Source: Bradyrhizobium nivariense
GTDB lineage: Bacteria > Pseudomonadota > Alphaproteobacteria > Rhizobiales > Xanthobacteraceae
Direction: 5' to 3'
Length of the DNA stretch: 60,813 bases
NCBI RefSeq assembly: GCF_029846715.1
Contig: NZ_JARVWW010000044.1
Coordinates: 1-60,813 of the forward strand
Below, piece after piece: positions 1 through 8,818 of the stretch. Below the pieces are notes generated by a model that was not told the origin of the DNA, did no database searches, and saw only the letters and a list, made by a program, of their open reading frames with translations. The translations under genes were made by a program, and so were the position numbers. The number at the start of each line of letters is the position of its first letter. Within the stretch, counting starts at the first letter, position 1.

Positions 1-66
1 AGCCTTGACGACCGCACCCCGGATCAAGCCTACTTCGATCTTCCTCCGCTCCGCGCGGCGGCCTAA
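1..66 (+). CDS. IS3-family transposase, C-terminal end (partial)
   Basis: The open frame entering at base 1 ends at a TAA at 64-66 and encodes a tail reading LDDRTPDQAYF. This resembles the conserved C-terminus of IS3-family OrfB (DDE integrase-core) transposases, just before the element's end. Only 21 residues are visible and the catalytic domain lies outside the window. The sequence after the stop looks like the non-coding IS end that interrupts the next gene. Family assignment rests on this short motif. Confidence 0.55.
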   Translation, partial: SLDDRTPDQAYFDLPPLRAAA

Positions 67-121
67 CACCGGCAGAGTCTCCACTTATCGACGCGGAATT
101 TTTGTTCAGACAATCGGGACC
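1..121. mobile_element. 3' end of an IS3-like insertion sequence
   Basis: Transposase tail plus about 55 bp of non-coding sequence ending near GGGACC (116-121). Read on the minus strand this begins GGTCCCGATTGTCTGAAC, similar in style to the terminal inverted repeats of the IS407 group of IS3 elements. The GAF gene reading leftwards loses homology at this point, consistent with insertion. The exact end and target duplication cannot be fixed because the left end is outside the window. Confidence 0.5.
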
Positions 122-936
122 GGCTCTATTGCCTTGTCGAGCATCGCATCGAAAACGGGTCCTAGGTCGCCGAAAGAACCGCTGATCACGCCGAGTACTT
201 CGGCGGTCGCGGTCTGTTGCTGTAAAGATTCGGAAAGATCGCGAGTTTGTCGCTGCACCTCGTCGAACAGGCGGGCATTCTCAATTGCAATAATGGCCTG
301 ACTGGCAAAGCTTTCCACGAGTGAGATTTGCTCGGGGGTGAAAGGTCTAACCTCTTGTCGGTACAAATTGATGACTCCGACAATATTGTCATCCCTGATC
401 ATCGGGACGTACAATACCGTCCGCGCGCCGCCGAGTTCGACGCCTGCAACCGCATTGGGATTGCCCATCCGATAAGCGTCGCTCTCCCGGGCATCGGGAA
501 TATGCGCTGGTTTCTTGGTCGCCCGCATGAGATCAACAGGGGTCGTTGGACCTCCCGGATGGAGATGCTTCCGACGATACTCGGCAAGTGCAGGAGGGAC
601 ACCGATTTCCGCCATCGCCCGCATAGCGCCTTCTTCCATCTTGTAGATGAAGCCGCATTGCGCCGCGCAGATGCGCATCGCATTGGCAAGCATCGCCTCG
701 AACACCGGTCCGAGTTCACCGCGAGAGGACGAGATAACTTGAAGAACCTCAGTGGTTGCCGCCTGCCGCTCACGTGCCTCAGCTAGTTCGAGCGTAAGGC
801 GGCTAAACTCCAATCGCAGATCGGCAGCCGACGGACCACTCGAGTACCGGGCTTTTGCTTGTGTCTTGCGCTTCGGCTTGGGAGACTTTTCACCCAATTT
901 GCGTGCACTACTCCGTTCCGGGGACCGTTGGGTCAT
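106..936 (-). pseudogene. GAF-domain sensor protein, 3'-truncated by the IS
   Basis: 276 residues: a Lys/Arg-rich N-terminus, a helical stretch (about residues 38-65) and a GAF domain (about 65-225) with the closing motif SFASQAIIAIENARLFDEVQ, typical of GAF-containing sensor histidine kinases. A linker repeats the pattern at TAEVLGVISGSFGDLGPVFDAM, the usual start of a second GAF domain, but the protein stops about ten residues later inside IS-derived sequence. The kinase core expected in full-length relatives is missing. The remaining polypeptide could still bind a ligand but has no output domain. Confidence 0.75.
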
Positions 937-1523
937 ATACAGCCTCTGATCTCAACGGTAGGCATTCTATTGGCTTGAGGCGGTATCCCGGAAGGGCAGA
1001 AACTCCAAAAATTGGAGCAAATAACGAGCCGATCCGATGTCAGTTCAGGGTCTTGGCTGTGTGACAACGCTTAGACGATTGACCGCGATAGAAGAAGTTA
1101 TTCGTCCAACATCGTCTTGGTGCTCAACTCGAAAGCGAATTCAACTTAGAGAGCGAACTGAAGAATGCAATTCTGACCGTGTCTCGATCTTTCGCGTTTT
1201 TACACAGCCAGGGTCACGAGCAGTCCTCGATGGGATGCGCACGGCAGGTCGTTCGCCACCTTGGCAACTGGGATGTCGTCACTCACCTTGTCCACATTGA
1301 ACGGAGAACACGATGACTGGAAGACTCACGCCTGAAGGCGCAATCATCGCGGCATAGGTGCCGCCGCGTGCGATGGGAATACTGGTGAAGAAGTAAGAGC
1401 ATTGCAAACGTTCTTTGCGAACTTGATTATTGTCCGTATTTTTGCGGGCATTGCACATCCTCCATATTTGGCTTCTACTTGAGATTGATTTTTGTGACGA
1501 TCTAATTTTTCGGACAAGCGCGC
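937..1523. other. Intergenic region without recognisable gene
   Basis: 587 bp with short open frames on both strands but no ribosome binding site, conserved motif or family resemblance. Probably decayed DNA near the IS insertion. Confidence 0.4.
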
Positions 1524-1700
1524 ATGAGCATTAAAGCCATGATGGCGACGATCCTCCAGAACCAACTGGCATTGCGCGGTGTGCATTCACTGACGCCATC
1601 TGACTGTGAAGAGATCGTAGAGCAGTTGGTCGATCAGCTCAGAGAGCTGGAGCTTAGCTTGGCTGCTCGCGAACTAGATAGCAAGCAGGAGCCGAAGTAG
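1524..1700 (+). CDS. Small hypothetical protein (58 aa)
   Basis: ATG at 1524, TAG at 1698-1700. The product starts MSIKAMMATILQNQLALRG and is mostly predicted helix, with an acidic heptad-like segment (EEIVEQLVDQLRELELSLAA) suggesting a short coiled coil or dimerisation helix. There is no clear Shine-Dalgarno sequence, and the antisense frame over the same bases looks less protein-like. Function unknown. Confidence 0.4.
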   Translation: MSIKAMMATILQNQLALRGVHSLTPSDCEEIVEQLVDQLRELELSLAARELDSKQEPK

Positions 1701-1912
1701 CTTCATATCGGAAGGCTACACGCGCATTTAGTTGGTCAGCCACCGCGACTCAATGTCCGAGCGTCGGCGGCGATGGAGTTGCGACGAGAAGGTTCGCCTT
1801 GTCGAAGAGAGCTTGCAGGCTAGCGAGACGGTCTGCGGCGACAGCGGACATGACGGCGGCTGAGGCGCTCCTCGGCTTAGGGGCCACAAGCGGCTCTGAG
1901 CAGATGCGAGAG

Positions 1913-2767
1913 CTAGCGTCGCGGCGTTCGTCCGCGTATACGGTCGAAGCCCTGCTTGATCGCCGCGAAGCACTCGTCGATGAACGGTTCGTGCTCAGTA
2001 TCGGTGAAAATGTAGGGCCAGTCGTTTTCGATGGCCTCGCGAACCAGTTCGCCCACATAGAGCGGATCAATGCCGTTGTTAATCCGTTCCTGCAATGCCT
2101 TGATGAACTCGGCGCGGGGGCCTTCTGTCGGCGGAGGGTTGCCGACAGCGCCAACAAACCGCTGCGGCACGTTGCGCCGAGAGTTCATGATCTGCGTGCG
2201 GATGACGCCCGGACACAGAACGGATACCCCAATCTTCCTCGGCGCGAGCACGTTACGCATCCCCTCGGACAGCGCCACCACTCCATATTTGCTCACATCG
2301 TACGCCGGAGTTGGTCCCGCAATCAGTCCGGAGACGGACGCCGTAGAAACCACGTGCCCTCCTTCGCCGTGCGCTTCGATCAGCGGACTGAAAATCTCGA
2401 AGCCCCAGATCACCGACATCAAGTTGACGCCAAGGACCCAGTTCCAACCTGCATCAGTCCACTCACCATAGGTGCCGCCGCCGCCCACGCCCGCATTGTT
2501 GACCAATATGTGGATTTTGCCGTACCGCGCGACGGTCGCGTCCGCTGCCGTCTGAAGCTCGCCTTTGAGCGAGACGTCAGCTTTCACGCCATCGACATCG
2601 ACGTGGGGCCGGGTCTTCAGCTCCGCGACCGCTTCTTTCAGCGCCTCTTCCTCGATATCGCAGAGCATGACCTTCACCCCCGCCTGTGACAGCGCGGTCG
2701 CGATCCCAGGTCCGATCCCCGAGGCAGCGCCTGTCACGAATGCGGTCTGTCCAGCCAAGTCTTTCAT
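1913..2767 (-). CDS. Short-chain dehydrogenase/reductase
   Basis: 284-residue cytosolic NAD(P)-dependent oxidoreductase of the classical SDR family. Rossmann nucleotide-binding motif TGAASGIG at 12-19, NNAG at 90-93, a catalytic Ser within STAS (141-144) and the YxxxK pair Y156/K160. Length matches the family. The C-terminal third (LQERINNGIDPLYVGELV) resembles SDRs annotated as acting on alcohols or ketones of unknown identity. The gene stands alone; a GGGTGG element precedes the ATG. Substrate cannot be inferred. Confidence 0.9.
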   Translation of the reverse strand: MKDLAGQTAFVTGAASGIGPGIATALSQAGVKVMLCDIEEEALKEAVAELKTRPHVDVDGVKADVSLKGELQTAADATVARYGKIHILVNNAGVGGGGTYGEWTDAGWNWVLGVNLMSVIWGFEIFSPLIEAHGEGGHVVSTASVSGLIAGPTPAYDVSKYGVVALSEGMRNVLAPRKIGVSVLCPGVIRTQIMNSRRNVPQRFVGAVGNPPPTEGPRAEFIKALQERINNGIDPLYVGELVREAIENDWPYIFTDTEHEPFIDECFAAIKQGFDRIRGRTPRR

Positions 2768-2914
2768 GCGCTGTCCACCCTGCTTTCACTGAACAAATTC
2801 GCCCGCCAAACCCCACTGGCTAAATTGGCTCTGCTTCAACGATACCGTACAGCATTCCAGCTTGAACGATTCGGCAAAGGCTGAAGCCTGCGGACGCAAT
2901 CCTTTCGCAGTGCA

Positions 2915-3169
2915 ATGTCTAATCAATTCCCAATCTATGATGTCGCCGTGAAGAGGCGAGGCCGAGGGTGGACTTGGCGCGTGCGCACCAGCGAAGAGAC
3001 AGTTGTGATGTGGGGTCGGGAAGACAGCCGCGCCGCTGCCAGATACAAAGCAGCTAGGGCGCTTTTTCTGTTGCTGCTCTCGGCCTCCTATGGGTCGACT
3101 AGATTGATTACCTCGGGCAGAGGTCGAGGACACTCGCCACCCCGGTCACAGCGGGGAATGGCCTCGTAG
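2915..3169 (+). CDS. Small conserved-looking hypothetical protein
   Basis: 84 codons from ATG 2915. The first 60 residues (DVAVKRRGRGWTWRV, then a segment ending AARYKAARALFLLLLSA) resemble a small basic protein family I associate with Bradyrhizobiaceae genomes: a beta-hairpin with conserved Trp/Val followed by a helix. The last 25 residues look unrelated and may be read-through after decay. Divergent from the SDR gene. Function unknown. Confidence 0.45.
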   Translation: MSNQFPIYDVAVKRRGRGWTWRVRTSEETVVMWGREDSRAAARYKAARALFLLLLSASYGSTRLITSGRGRGHSPPRSQRGMAS

Positions 3170-3403
3170 CGCCTGCTGCCAGGCTTTGCAAACTCGGCTA
3201 CTCCCAAACTCCAATAGGCCACTTGGGGCTAAAACGGGCCAGTGCCGGTGCTGTTCTAGTTGCCCCCGATGGCCACGAACTCAGTTTCGCTCGGCCTTTG
3301 CTCCCGGTTTCCCTCCAATAGCAGCTCGAAGCGGCCTGCCATTCCAAGAGGCGCTGGGAGAGCGTATGGTGCTCCGATGATCCGCTGAACCTGGGAGGCA
3401 ATC

Positions 3404-4156
3404 ATGCAGTTCAGGACAACCGGACTACTGTTGCTCGGCGCGATGGCACTTCCCGCCCCCGGGGCCGCACAAACCACCGCCGCTCCACCGGCAATTACGC
3501 GAACAGTAATCGCCGCAACCAAACTGCCGACCGTTACAGACGTGCCCCTCCATTTCAAAACGGTGAGCATCACTCTTCAGCCGGACGAAAGGAGCAGCGT
3601 CTCGGCGGCCAACGGCATCCTCTACCAGATGTCAGGATCGACCGAGGTCGCGCTCGATGGCGAGGCCAAAATGCTCCACGCCGGAGAGGGACTGTTCATC
3701 GCCGGCGGAAAGACTGCGGCGCTAACGGCGGGTCGCGGAGGGCCCTCGACTTTCCTCCACTTCTTCCTAGCTCCCGCTGGGGACTTGGGTCGGCTTGCCG
3801 AGACAGCACCTGCCGCCGTGAGAGAATTGTATCGCACAGCGAATTCGATCCCCGACCTGCAGCCAGGCGGTTATGATCTCAATCTCACGCGAGTCACATT
3901 TCCGGCGCAGATGCCCTCCAACCCGCCGCACCATCGGTCGGGAGCGGCTCTATACTTTATCATCTCCGGCACCGGCGCCAACACGGTCGACGGTAAGACA
4001 GAAGCAAAGGGACCGGGTTCCTTGATCTATGAACCGTACGCTCTCGTGCACCAATGGGGAAACCCGGGCAACGAGCCGTTGATATTCTTGGCCTTCAACA
4101 TCAATCCGGAAGGTGTGGCAGCCGTGCTTCCGGGCGCGCCAGCAAAGAAGCAATAG
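3404..4156 (+). CDS. Secreted cupin-domain protein
   Basis: 250 residues. A signal peptide (GLLLLGAMALPAPGAAQ, cleavage near 22) directs export. Two beta-barrel cupin segments follow: an N-terminal one around 60-120 (GEAKMLHAGEGLFIAGG) and a C-terminal one around 165-235 with HHRSGAALYFIISG and a late LVHQWGNPG that supplies metal-ligand-like histidines. GGGAGG lies 7 bp before the ATG. Bicupins of this kind may be enzymes or ligand-binding proteins; the substrate is unknown. Confidence 0.75.
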   Translation: MQFRTTGLLLLGAMALPAPGAAQTTAAPPAITRTVIAATKLPTVTDVPLHFKTVSITLQPDERSSVSAANGILYQMSGSTEVALDGEAKMLHAGEGLFIAGGKTAALTAGRGGPSTFLHFFLAPAGDLGRLAETAPAAVRELYRTANSIPDLQPGGYDLNLTRVTFPAQMPSNPPHHRSGAALYFIISGTGANTVDGKTEAKGPGSLIYEPYALVHQWGNPGNEPLIFLAFNINPEGVAAVLPGAPAKKQ

Positions 4157-4244
4157 ATAGTGGCGGGCGGCCACCGTATCCGGAGGACCGTTCGATTCCA
4201 CATGAATTGGCGAATTGAATCATGGTGGCAACGAACGATCGCAC

Positions 4245-4926
4245 CGTCACCGTGTTCGCTCGATGTTGTGATCACCGCCTGTGATTTGCGGACGGGCACC
4301 GCGTTTCGCTTCGGCAACCGAGCTTCGGGAGGCTGGCGCTACGGCCGGATCGACGACGCTCGCATTTCAGTAGCGAAGGCGGTCGCGGCCTCTGCCGCAT
4401 ATCCGCTGATATTGCCTCCGCTCATAGAGAAGTTTTCATTTGTGCGAGGCGACAAGCGGTCCGATGAAACCGTCGTCCTCACCGACGGCGGGGTCTTCGA
4501 CAATCTCGGCGTAACGGTCCTTGAGCCTGGTCGTGATCCCGATATCAGCGTGAACTTCCACAAACCCGATTACATCATTTGCCTGAATGCGAGTGCTGGA
4601 CAACTTGAGGGCACTGACCACCCGACGTGATGGCCAGCGCGGGTCAAGAGATCGTTCGAAACGGTTCACCGCAAGGCACAGGACAGCGCGTACGGGCGTC
4701 TTCATCGGTACATTGAATCTGGCGAGCTCGCAGGTTTCGTCATGATTTACCTCGGCCAAGAAATGCTCGATTGCCCGCTAAACCACCGGACCTTGTTCCT
4801 CGGAGCGCAGTCCGCACGTATCCGACCGATTTTGCTCCGATGTCAGACAAGTCTATTGCGTTGCTTGCGACCCGAGGCGAGCAACTTACAAGGCTTCTGC
4901 TCGACCATTACGCAGCTCAACTTTAG
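4245..4926 (+). pseudogene. Patatin-like phospholipase remnant
   Basis: The frame from about 4255 to 4630 encodes VVITACDLRTGTAFRFGN and VLTDGGVFDNLGVTVLEPG, the C-terminal half of bacterial patatin-like lipases, including the DGG catalytic aspartate. The N-terminal GxSxG nucleophile region is absent. After the stop at 4628-4630 further pieces continue in other frames, finishing at TAG 4924-4926 with a tail like MSDKSIALLATRGEQLTRLL. At least two frameshifts plus loss of the 5' half make it non-functional. Confidence 0.65.
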
Positions 4927-5764
4927 AGCCCGGCTTATTCCAGCTCACCAACTCTGAACTGCCCGCCTCGGGCGGCAGTCGTGATCAAATCGGTCCCCGC
5001 CGATAGTCTCCGCAAAACGGGAATATTCGCGGACAAGGCCGGAGACTTTCGGTGATTTCCACCTCAGGTTCGGCCAACCGGGAGTCCGGAGACGCAATCG
5101 AATGGGCGAAAAGCCGGGATTTCCGGCCCGTTCTCGCATTTCCTGGAGAACCCGGTGGAACGCCGGAATGGGTGGCTGGGGCGGGAGGTATCGAACTAGC
5201 GAATTCCAGTTTTGGATTTTGTTTATGTCGGTTGAGCGAGAGAGATCCAAACCGCTTCCCCAATACGCGCTTTGTCTGTCGGAAAATGCCGTACTAGACG
5301 GATTTGCGGGGTACTAAGATTCGGAGAAAATTCGGTTCTCCGGGCCTATCGAAGGCCTAGTTGTGGATCGACGATGGGATTTCTCTGCCGGGAAAATGCA
5401 GCAAAACGGCCGGATCTTCAGCCTGTCTCCGCATCGAAGTACGAAGTACGAAGTGACTTTGGGTGGCTGGCGGAGGAAGAGAGATTCGTGCTAGCGGTAC
5501 GCGATCCAGTGTGCCGCGCTCCCCTCTTCAGCCTGGCTGCCCCATCAAGCAATTCCATCGCCGTCCATGCGCCACGCGTGCCGCAGACTGAGCGCTCGAT
5601 TTAGCTAGGTTCGTGACCCAGATGTGACCGAAACGGGAGACGGACGAACCTCCCCAACACGCCGCATCATTGATCGACGGACCTGCAGGATGTATCAATG
5701 AGACATCGCTCATGTCGAAACTTCGATCGGCCAAGTGCGGGAAATCAAAGGGTTACGCTGGATT
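4927..5764. other. Decayed region next to a tRNA-type integration site
   Basis: 838 bp without a credible gene. It contains a degenerate tRNA 3'-end-like string (see 5173-5220). The type of sequence, with overlapping short frames ending in tRNA-like CCA-proximal motifs, suggests repeated integration and deletion beside tRNA genes. Confidence 0.4.
5173..5220 (-). other. Degenerate tRNA-Gln-like 3' end (possible att scar)
   Basis: On the minus strand the sequence ending CCTCCCGCCCCAGCCA at 5173, preceded by GTTCGAT plus one extra A, resembles the T-arm and acceptor end of tRNA-Gln. The anticodon half does not match and the D-arm is absent, so this is not a functional tRNA. It may be an old attachment-site scar. 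Based on recall of tRNA-Gln, so tentative. Confidence 0.35.
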
Positions 5765-5819
5765 TGGTAGCGGGAGAGGGACTCGAACCCCCGACCCCAG
5801 GATTATGATTCCTGCGCTC
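5765..5819 (-). tRNA. 3' fragment of tRNA with CAU anticodon (Met or Ile2), likely att site
   Basis: Read on the minus strand this is the 3' three-quarters of a tRNA: D-stem 3' strand GAGC, anticodon stem CAGGA/TCCTG around loop ATCATAA (anticodon CAT), T-arm GGGGG-TTCGAGT-CCCTC, acceptor strand TCCCGCT, A73 and CCA. The 5' acceptor strand (expected AGCGGGA) and D-loop are missing; relaxase sequence is found instead. A 3' tRNA fragment next to mobility genes is the classical product of tyrosine-integrase insertion into a tRNA gene. Not expected to be functional. Confidence 0.85.
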
Positions 5820-5821
5820 GC

Positions 5822-6898
5822 TTATCTGGTCCGCTCATCGCCTCGCGTATCGTCGCGCCGGTCGGCATCGACGCCCTGCTCCGCTCCGCGCCGCCGGCTA
5901 TTGGCAAGCTCCGAAAGTTCATTCTTCAGCGCATGCCGGCGGGTTTCAACCTTAGGCATCTCCATGACGAATTGCCGAATCTGGCGCGCGAGCTCGTGAT
6001 CTGCTGGCGCTCGAGAGCGCTGTAGCTCGGCGGCATAGTCGAGATATCGCCGCCGGATCGCGTCCTGACGTGACTTGATCTTTTCGTCCCAAGGATGTTC
6101 GGCGCTCTTGCCGCCCCTCAGCTCGGAAAGCACCTTCTTTCGTGCGAGCCGATCGACATCGGGCGTGATCTTTCGCTTGCGCAAGGCGAGCACCGCCCCG
6201 CGATCGGCCTTTCGAACCCGTCCGCGGGTTCGTCGCGGCGTTGCCTCCGCCGCGATTCCACGAAGCCGGAGTTCGCCGGCAAACCGTTCGCGCCAGGCCT
6301 GAAGATCTGCCTTGCGAGGGTTGAGGCGCTTGCCGTCATGGCCCAGGGACCGAACGGTCAAGTGCACATGGGGATGCTTGTTGTCGAGGTGCTGGACAAA
6401 GACGTAGTCGTGATTATAGCCGAACGTCTCGATGGCAAATGCCCTGGCTGAATCCTTCACGCCGACGGCATCGGTGCCAGCCGGCATTGACAGAATGATG
6501 TTGACCGAGAGCGACCCATCGCGGCGGCGCTTGTCGTCAAGACCGGCATCATCCTCCCAGCGTTGCTGCAGGTCCTTCAATCCGGAACGACCCGCCAGCG
6601 TCCCGCCCTGCTCTGTTTCCGCATCAAGCTCGCCGTTTCGCGTGATGTATGCGAGGTGCGACTTGAGATGCCCCACGCCCTTTGTGCGGCCGGTAATCTT
6701 GAGCATCACCTCCGGTGCTCGACGCACGATGCGTTCGAGCTTCGCACGCATCGCCGGCGTAAGGCGGCCTGGAACGGCCGGATCGGGGATATCCCACTCG
6801 GCCCGCCGTGGGCGCCGATTGGGCGTTTCCCAGACGTACGAGATCGGCGGGAGTTCGGAGGCCAGGTCGGTCGGACGCGGCGAGTGGCGCCGGCTCAT
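5822..6898 (-). CDS. Relaxase / mobilisation nuclease (MobP/VirD2-like)
   Basis: 358 residues from the ATG at 6898, chosen because it overlaps the mobC stop as ATGA; an alternative ATG lies 15 bp upstream. The protein should nick one strand at oriT and stay bound to the 5' end for transfer. HLAYITRNG at 81-89 offers the candidate catalytic Tyr84. The metal-binding His triad is seen as QHLDNKHPHVHLTV (169-182, H170, H175/H177/H179 region). The C-terminal half is a basic helical domain. No helicase domain. The stop codon lies two bases from the tRNA fragment, so the gene marks the element's edge. Confidence 0.85.
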   Translation of the reverse strand: MSRRHSPRPTDLASELPPISYVWETPNRRPRRAEWDIPDPAVPGRLTPAMRAKLERIVRRAPEVMLKITGRTKGVGHLKSHLAYITRNGELDAETEQGGTLAGRSGLKDLQQRWEDDAGLDDKRRRDGSLSVNIILSMPAGTDAVGVKDSARAFAIETFGYNHDYVFVQHLDNKHPHVHLTVRSLGHDGKRLNPRKADLQAWRERFAGELRLRGIAAEATPRRTRGRVRKADRGAVLALRKRKITPDVDRLARKKVLSELRGGKSAEHPWDEKIKSRQDAIRRRYLDYAAELQRSRAPADHELARQIRQFVMEMPKVETRRHALKNELSELANSRRRGAEQGVDADRRDDTRGDERTR

Positions 6899-7413
6899 CG
6901 CCGCCCATCCCAATAATCAGCGTTGCCATTCAGCGCATTGCGTAATTGCGCGAGCTCTCTTTCGATGACCAATTTGGCCTCTCGAATTGCGGACAGATCG
7001 GGCTCAACCGCCCTGCCCTGCAGCACGCTGGTGTTTGCGGCGCGCGCGATCTGGTTGATGTTGCCGCCGATCCGGTTGAGCTCACGAACGATAGCGCGAA
7101 GCGCGGCATGCTCGTCGGGAGAATGTTGTACCGGCGATCCCAATCGCGAACGCACCAGCGCGACGATCCAGCCGGTTCGGGTCATGCCACGCTGATGTGA
7201 GATTTCCGCAAGCTGGCGCATCTCACTCTCGCGAAATCGCACTGTCACCTTCTCCGGTCGTCCGATCGGCAACGCCAAGATGCGCGGCGCTGGTGCAGCT
7301 AGCGCATCAGCAATGAGACGCCGCAGCAGCGCGGATTTGCCGCCCTGGGTAGCTGCAAAAGCTGAGAACTCCGTCGCGACTTCGTCGGAGACGCGAAGCG
7401 AGATCAGAGCCAT
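6895..7413 (-). CDS. MobC-like relaxosome accessory protein
   Basis: 172 residues from ATG 7413. The N-terminal 35 residues resemble a ribbon-helix-helix segment; residues 55-90 (VTVRFRESEMRQLAEISHQRG) are a second DNA-binding-like region; LNRIGGNINQIARAANT at 112-128 is the signature of bacterial mobilisation protein MobC. These proteins bind oriT and assist strand opening by the relaxase, encoded immediately downstream and translationally coupled (ATGA). It lies 50 bp from the candidate nick site. Confidence 0.85.
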   Translation of the reverse strand: MALISLRVSDEVATEFSAFAATQGGKSALLRRLIADALAAPAPRILALPIGRPEKVTVRFRESEMRQLAEISHQRGMTRTGWIVALVRSRLGSPVQHSPDEHAALRAIVRELNRIGGNINQIARAANTSVLQGRAVEPDLSAIREAKLVIERELAQLRNALNGNADYWDGRR

Positions 7414-7430
7414 GCACTCCAATCCCAATC

Positions 7431-7467
7431 GCGATGTAATACATCGCTGGCGTGAAGCCTATCCTGC
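7431..7467 (+). other. Candidate oriT: inverted repeat plus nick consensus
   Basis: A perfect 8-bp-arm inverted repeat GCGATGTA-A-TACATCGC (7431-7447) is followed 12 bp later by TATCCTGC (7460-7467). This matches the YATCCTGY nick consensus of IncP oriT and Ti T-DNA borders, cleaved before the last base. It sits immediately upstream of mobC and the relaxase, the usual position. By analogy the transferred strand would be the plus strand from about 7467 rightwards, carrying parB/parA in first and the mob genes last. Confidence 0.6.
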
Positions 7468-7500
7468 ACTAGAAAGTGCGAATCCTTCCACCCCCTCCAC

Positions 7501-7516
7501 GTTGGTTCAAACCAAC
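7501..7516. promoter_or_regulatory. parS-like palindrome, copy 1 (mob-par module)
   Basis: GTTGGTTCAAACCAAC: two 7-bp arms around a 2-bp centre. Its reverse complement is identical to the site at 9635-9650, so the two copies flank the parAB genes in opposite orientation. No other copy was noticed in the window. Expected role: centromere and/or operator bound by the adjacent KorB-like ParB. It lies 35 bp from the candidate nick site. Confidence 0.65.
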
Positions 7517-7741
7517 AGGCTCGGCAGTGAAAGCTCGGGAGTTGCTGCAGGTGAGATCCAATCCAACCGACGATCGACGCGGAGAATTCCTCCGGGAATG
7601 ACGCAGCCGTCGCCCCTACTCCTTGTGCTCCACGAACCCTGCGAGTGCAGATTGGCGAAATCGGTACCGAATATGTGGACCGCGGCTTTCCAGCAGCCTC
7701 CGGCCTCTCTACAGCGCTGTGGGGGGCGCGTTCGGCCTCCG

Positions 7742-7808
7742 GCTGCTGCGCTAACGCGCCATCCTTCGGATGGGAAATCCGCTCCGCCGGCGCACCAACC
7801 GCAGCAGT
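7742..7808 (-). terminator. Nested stem-loop downstream of parB
   Basis: CTGCTGCG (7744-7751) pairs with CGCAGCAG (7800-7807), enclosing a tight hairpin CCATCC-TTC-GGATGG (7759-7773), beginning 30 bp after the parB stop. There is no T-run, so this is either a weak or factor-dependent terminator or part of the oriT structure. Confidence 0.35.
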
Positions 7809-7837
7809 GTTTATGAGGAGGCTGTCTAAGACAAGCT

Positions 7838-8818
7838 TCATGCCAACAGGATCTCTTCGATTGTGACCGTCGATGCCGGAACCTCTTCTGCCTCTTCTGC
7901 ACCATCGATCAGCAGCACGGCATGGCGTGAGCCTTGAGACGCGAGTCGATCGACCAGAAGACGGCCATTGCGATCTTGGTGACGCACTCTGATCGTCAGT
8001 GATGAGCTCATTCGCGCGTTCCGATCGACCGAAGGATTGGGGGACTTTTCCGCGACCGCCTTTACGCGGCCTCTCTCCATGGGTCGCAATCCCACTTGCG
8101 GTGCGATCGGGCTTCCTGCGGGTCGAGCTCCAGGCGACCCTTCACCATCAGCAGGGGAGCCGCGGACTTCGCTGCGAATCTTGCGAGCCAGCTGACGGGC
8201 GTGTGCATCGGTGAAGCTCTCCTGTGCTGCGCATATGGTCTCGACGGCCTTGGGCTGCTCACGCCAAGCCTGGTAGAGTTCATACACAGCACGGATTGAT
8301 GAGCCGGCAAGCTTCGACTGAAGGAACTCCGGCATGCTCTGGGCCGATGCGTAGCGAGACACCCAGTCCCTCGGCTTGCCGAGCTTGCGCGAGATGTCGG
8401 CTTGGCTATCGCCCAGCTCCAAGCGGCCCGCGATGAACGCCGCAATTTCAGGGGCATTGAGGTCGTCGCGCTGGATATTTTCGATCATCTGAACAAAACG
8501 ATCCGCAGAACCAACGGCATGAATGAAAGCGGGGACGTCACGTAGCCCGGCGCGCTTAGCAGCACGATACCGCCTCGCGCCCATGACGATCACGTACCGG
8601 CCTTCCTCGGTCGCTTGCCGCAGCACGATCGGTTGCAGCACCCCATGCTGACGGACTGATTCCGCAAGCTCCTCGAGCTTCTGTTCGTCGAAGCTGCGAC
8701 GAGGCTGGTCTGGATCTTCGTCAATACGGTCGATGGCGATGCAAATCGGTTGCCCGGTTGTGGCGGCACCATCTTCGGCGGCGTCGATGAGCTGCTTAAA
8801 GCTGAGATCAAGCGCCAT
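7838..8818 (-). CDS. parB: ParB / KorB-like partition and repressor protein
   Basis: 326 residues. The ATG at 8818 is preferred because MALDLSFKQLIDAAEDG is a typical start and it overlaps the parA stop by 11 bp; 14 extra upstream codons are read-through. ParB/Srx N-terminal domain at about 25-115 with GARRYRAAK; a helix-turn-helix follows (LGDSQADISRKLGKPRDWVSRY) and then a KorB-type DNA-binding region. The C-terminal 55 residues form a small separate domain as in IncP KorB. Probably binds the GTTGGTT palindromes and represses its own operon. Distinct from repB. Confidence 0.85.
   Translation of the reverse strand: MALDLSFKQLIDAAEDGAATTGQPICIAIDRIDEDPDQPRRSFDEQKLEELAESVRQHGVLQPIVLRQATEEGRYVIVMGARRYRAAKRAGLRDVPAFIHAVGSADRFVQMIENIQRDDLNAPEIAAFIAGRLELGDSQADISRKLGKPRDWVSRYASAQSMPEFLQSKLAGSSIRAVYELYQAWREQPKAVETICAAQESFTDAHARQLARKIRSEVRGSPADGEGSPGARPAGSPIAPQVGLRPMERGRVKAVAEKSPNPSVDRNARMSSSLTIRVRHQDRNGRLLVDRLASQGSRHAVLLIDGAEEAEEVPASTVTIEEILLA

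Noticed and set aside
5272..5734. Short frames on both strands between the tRNA scars
   Set aside because: No codon bias or family motif; likely decayed intergenic DNA.
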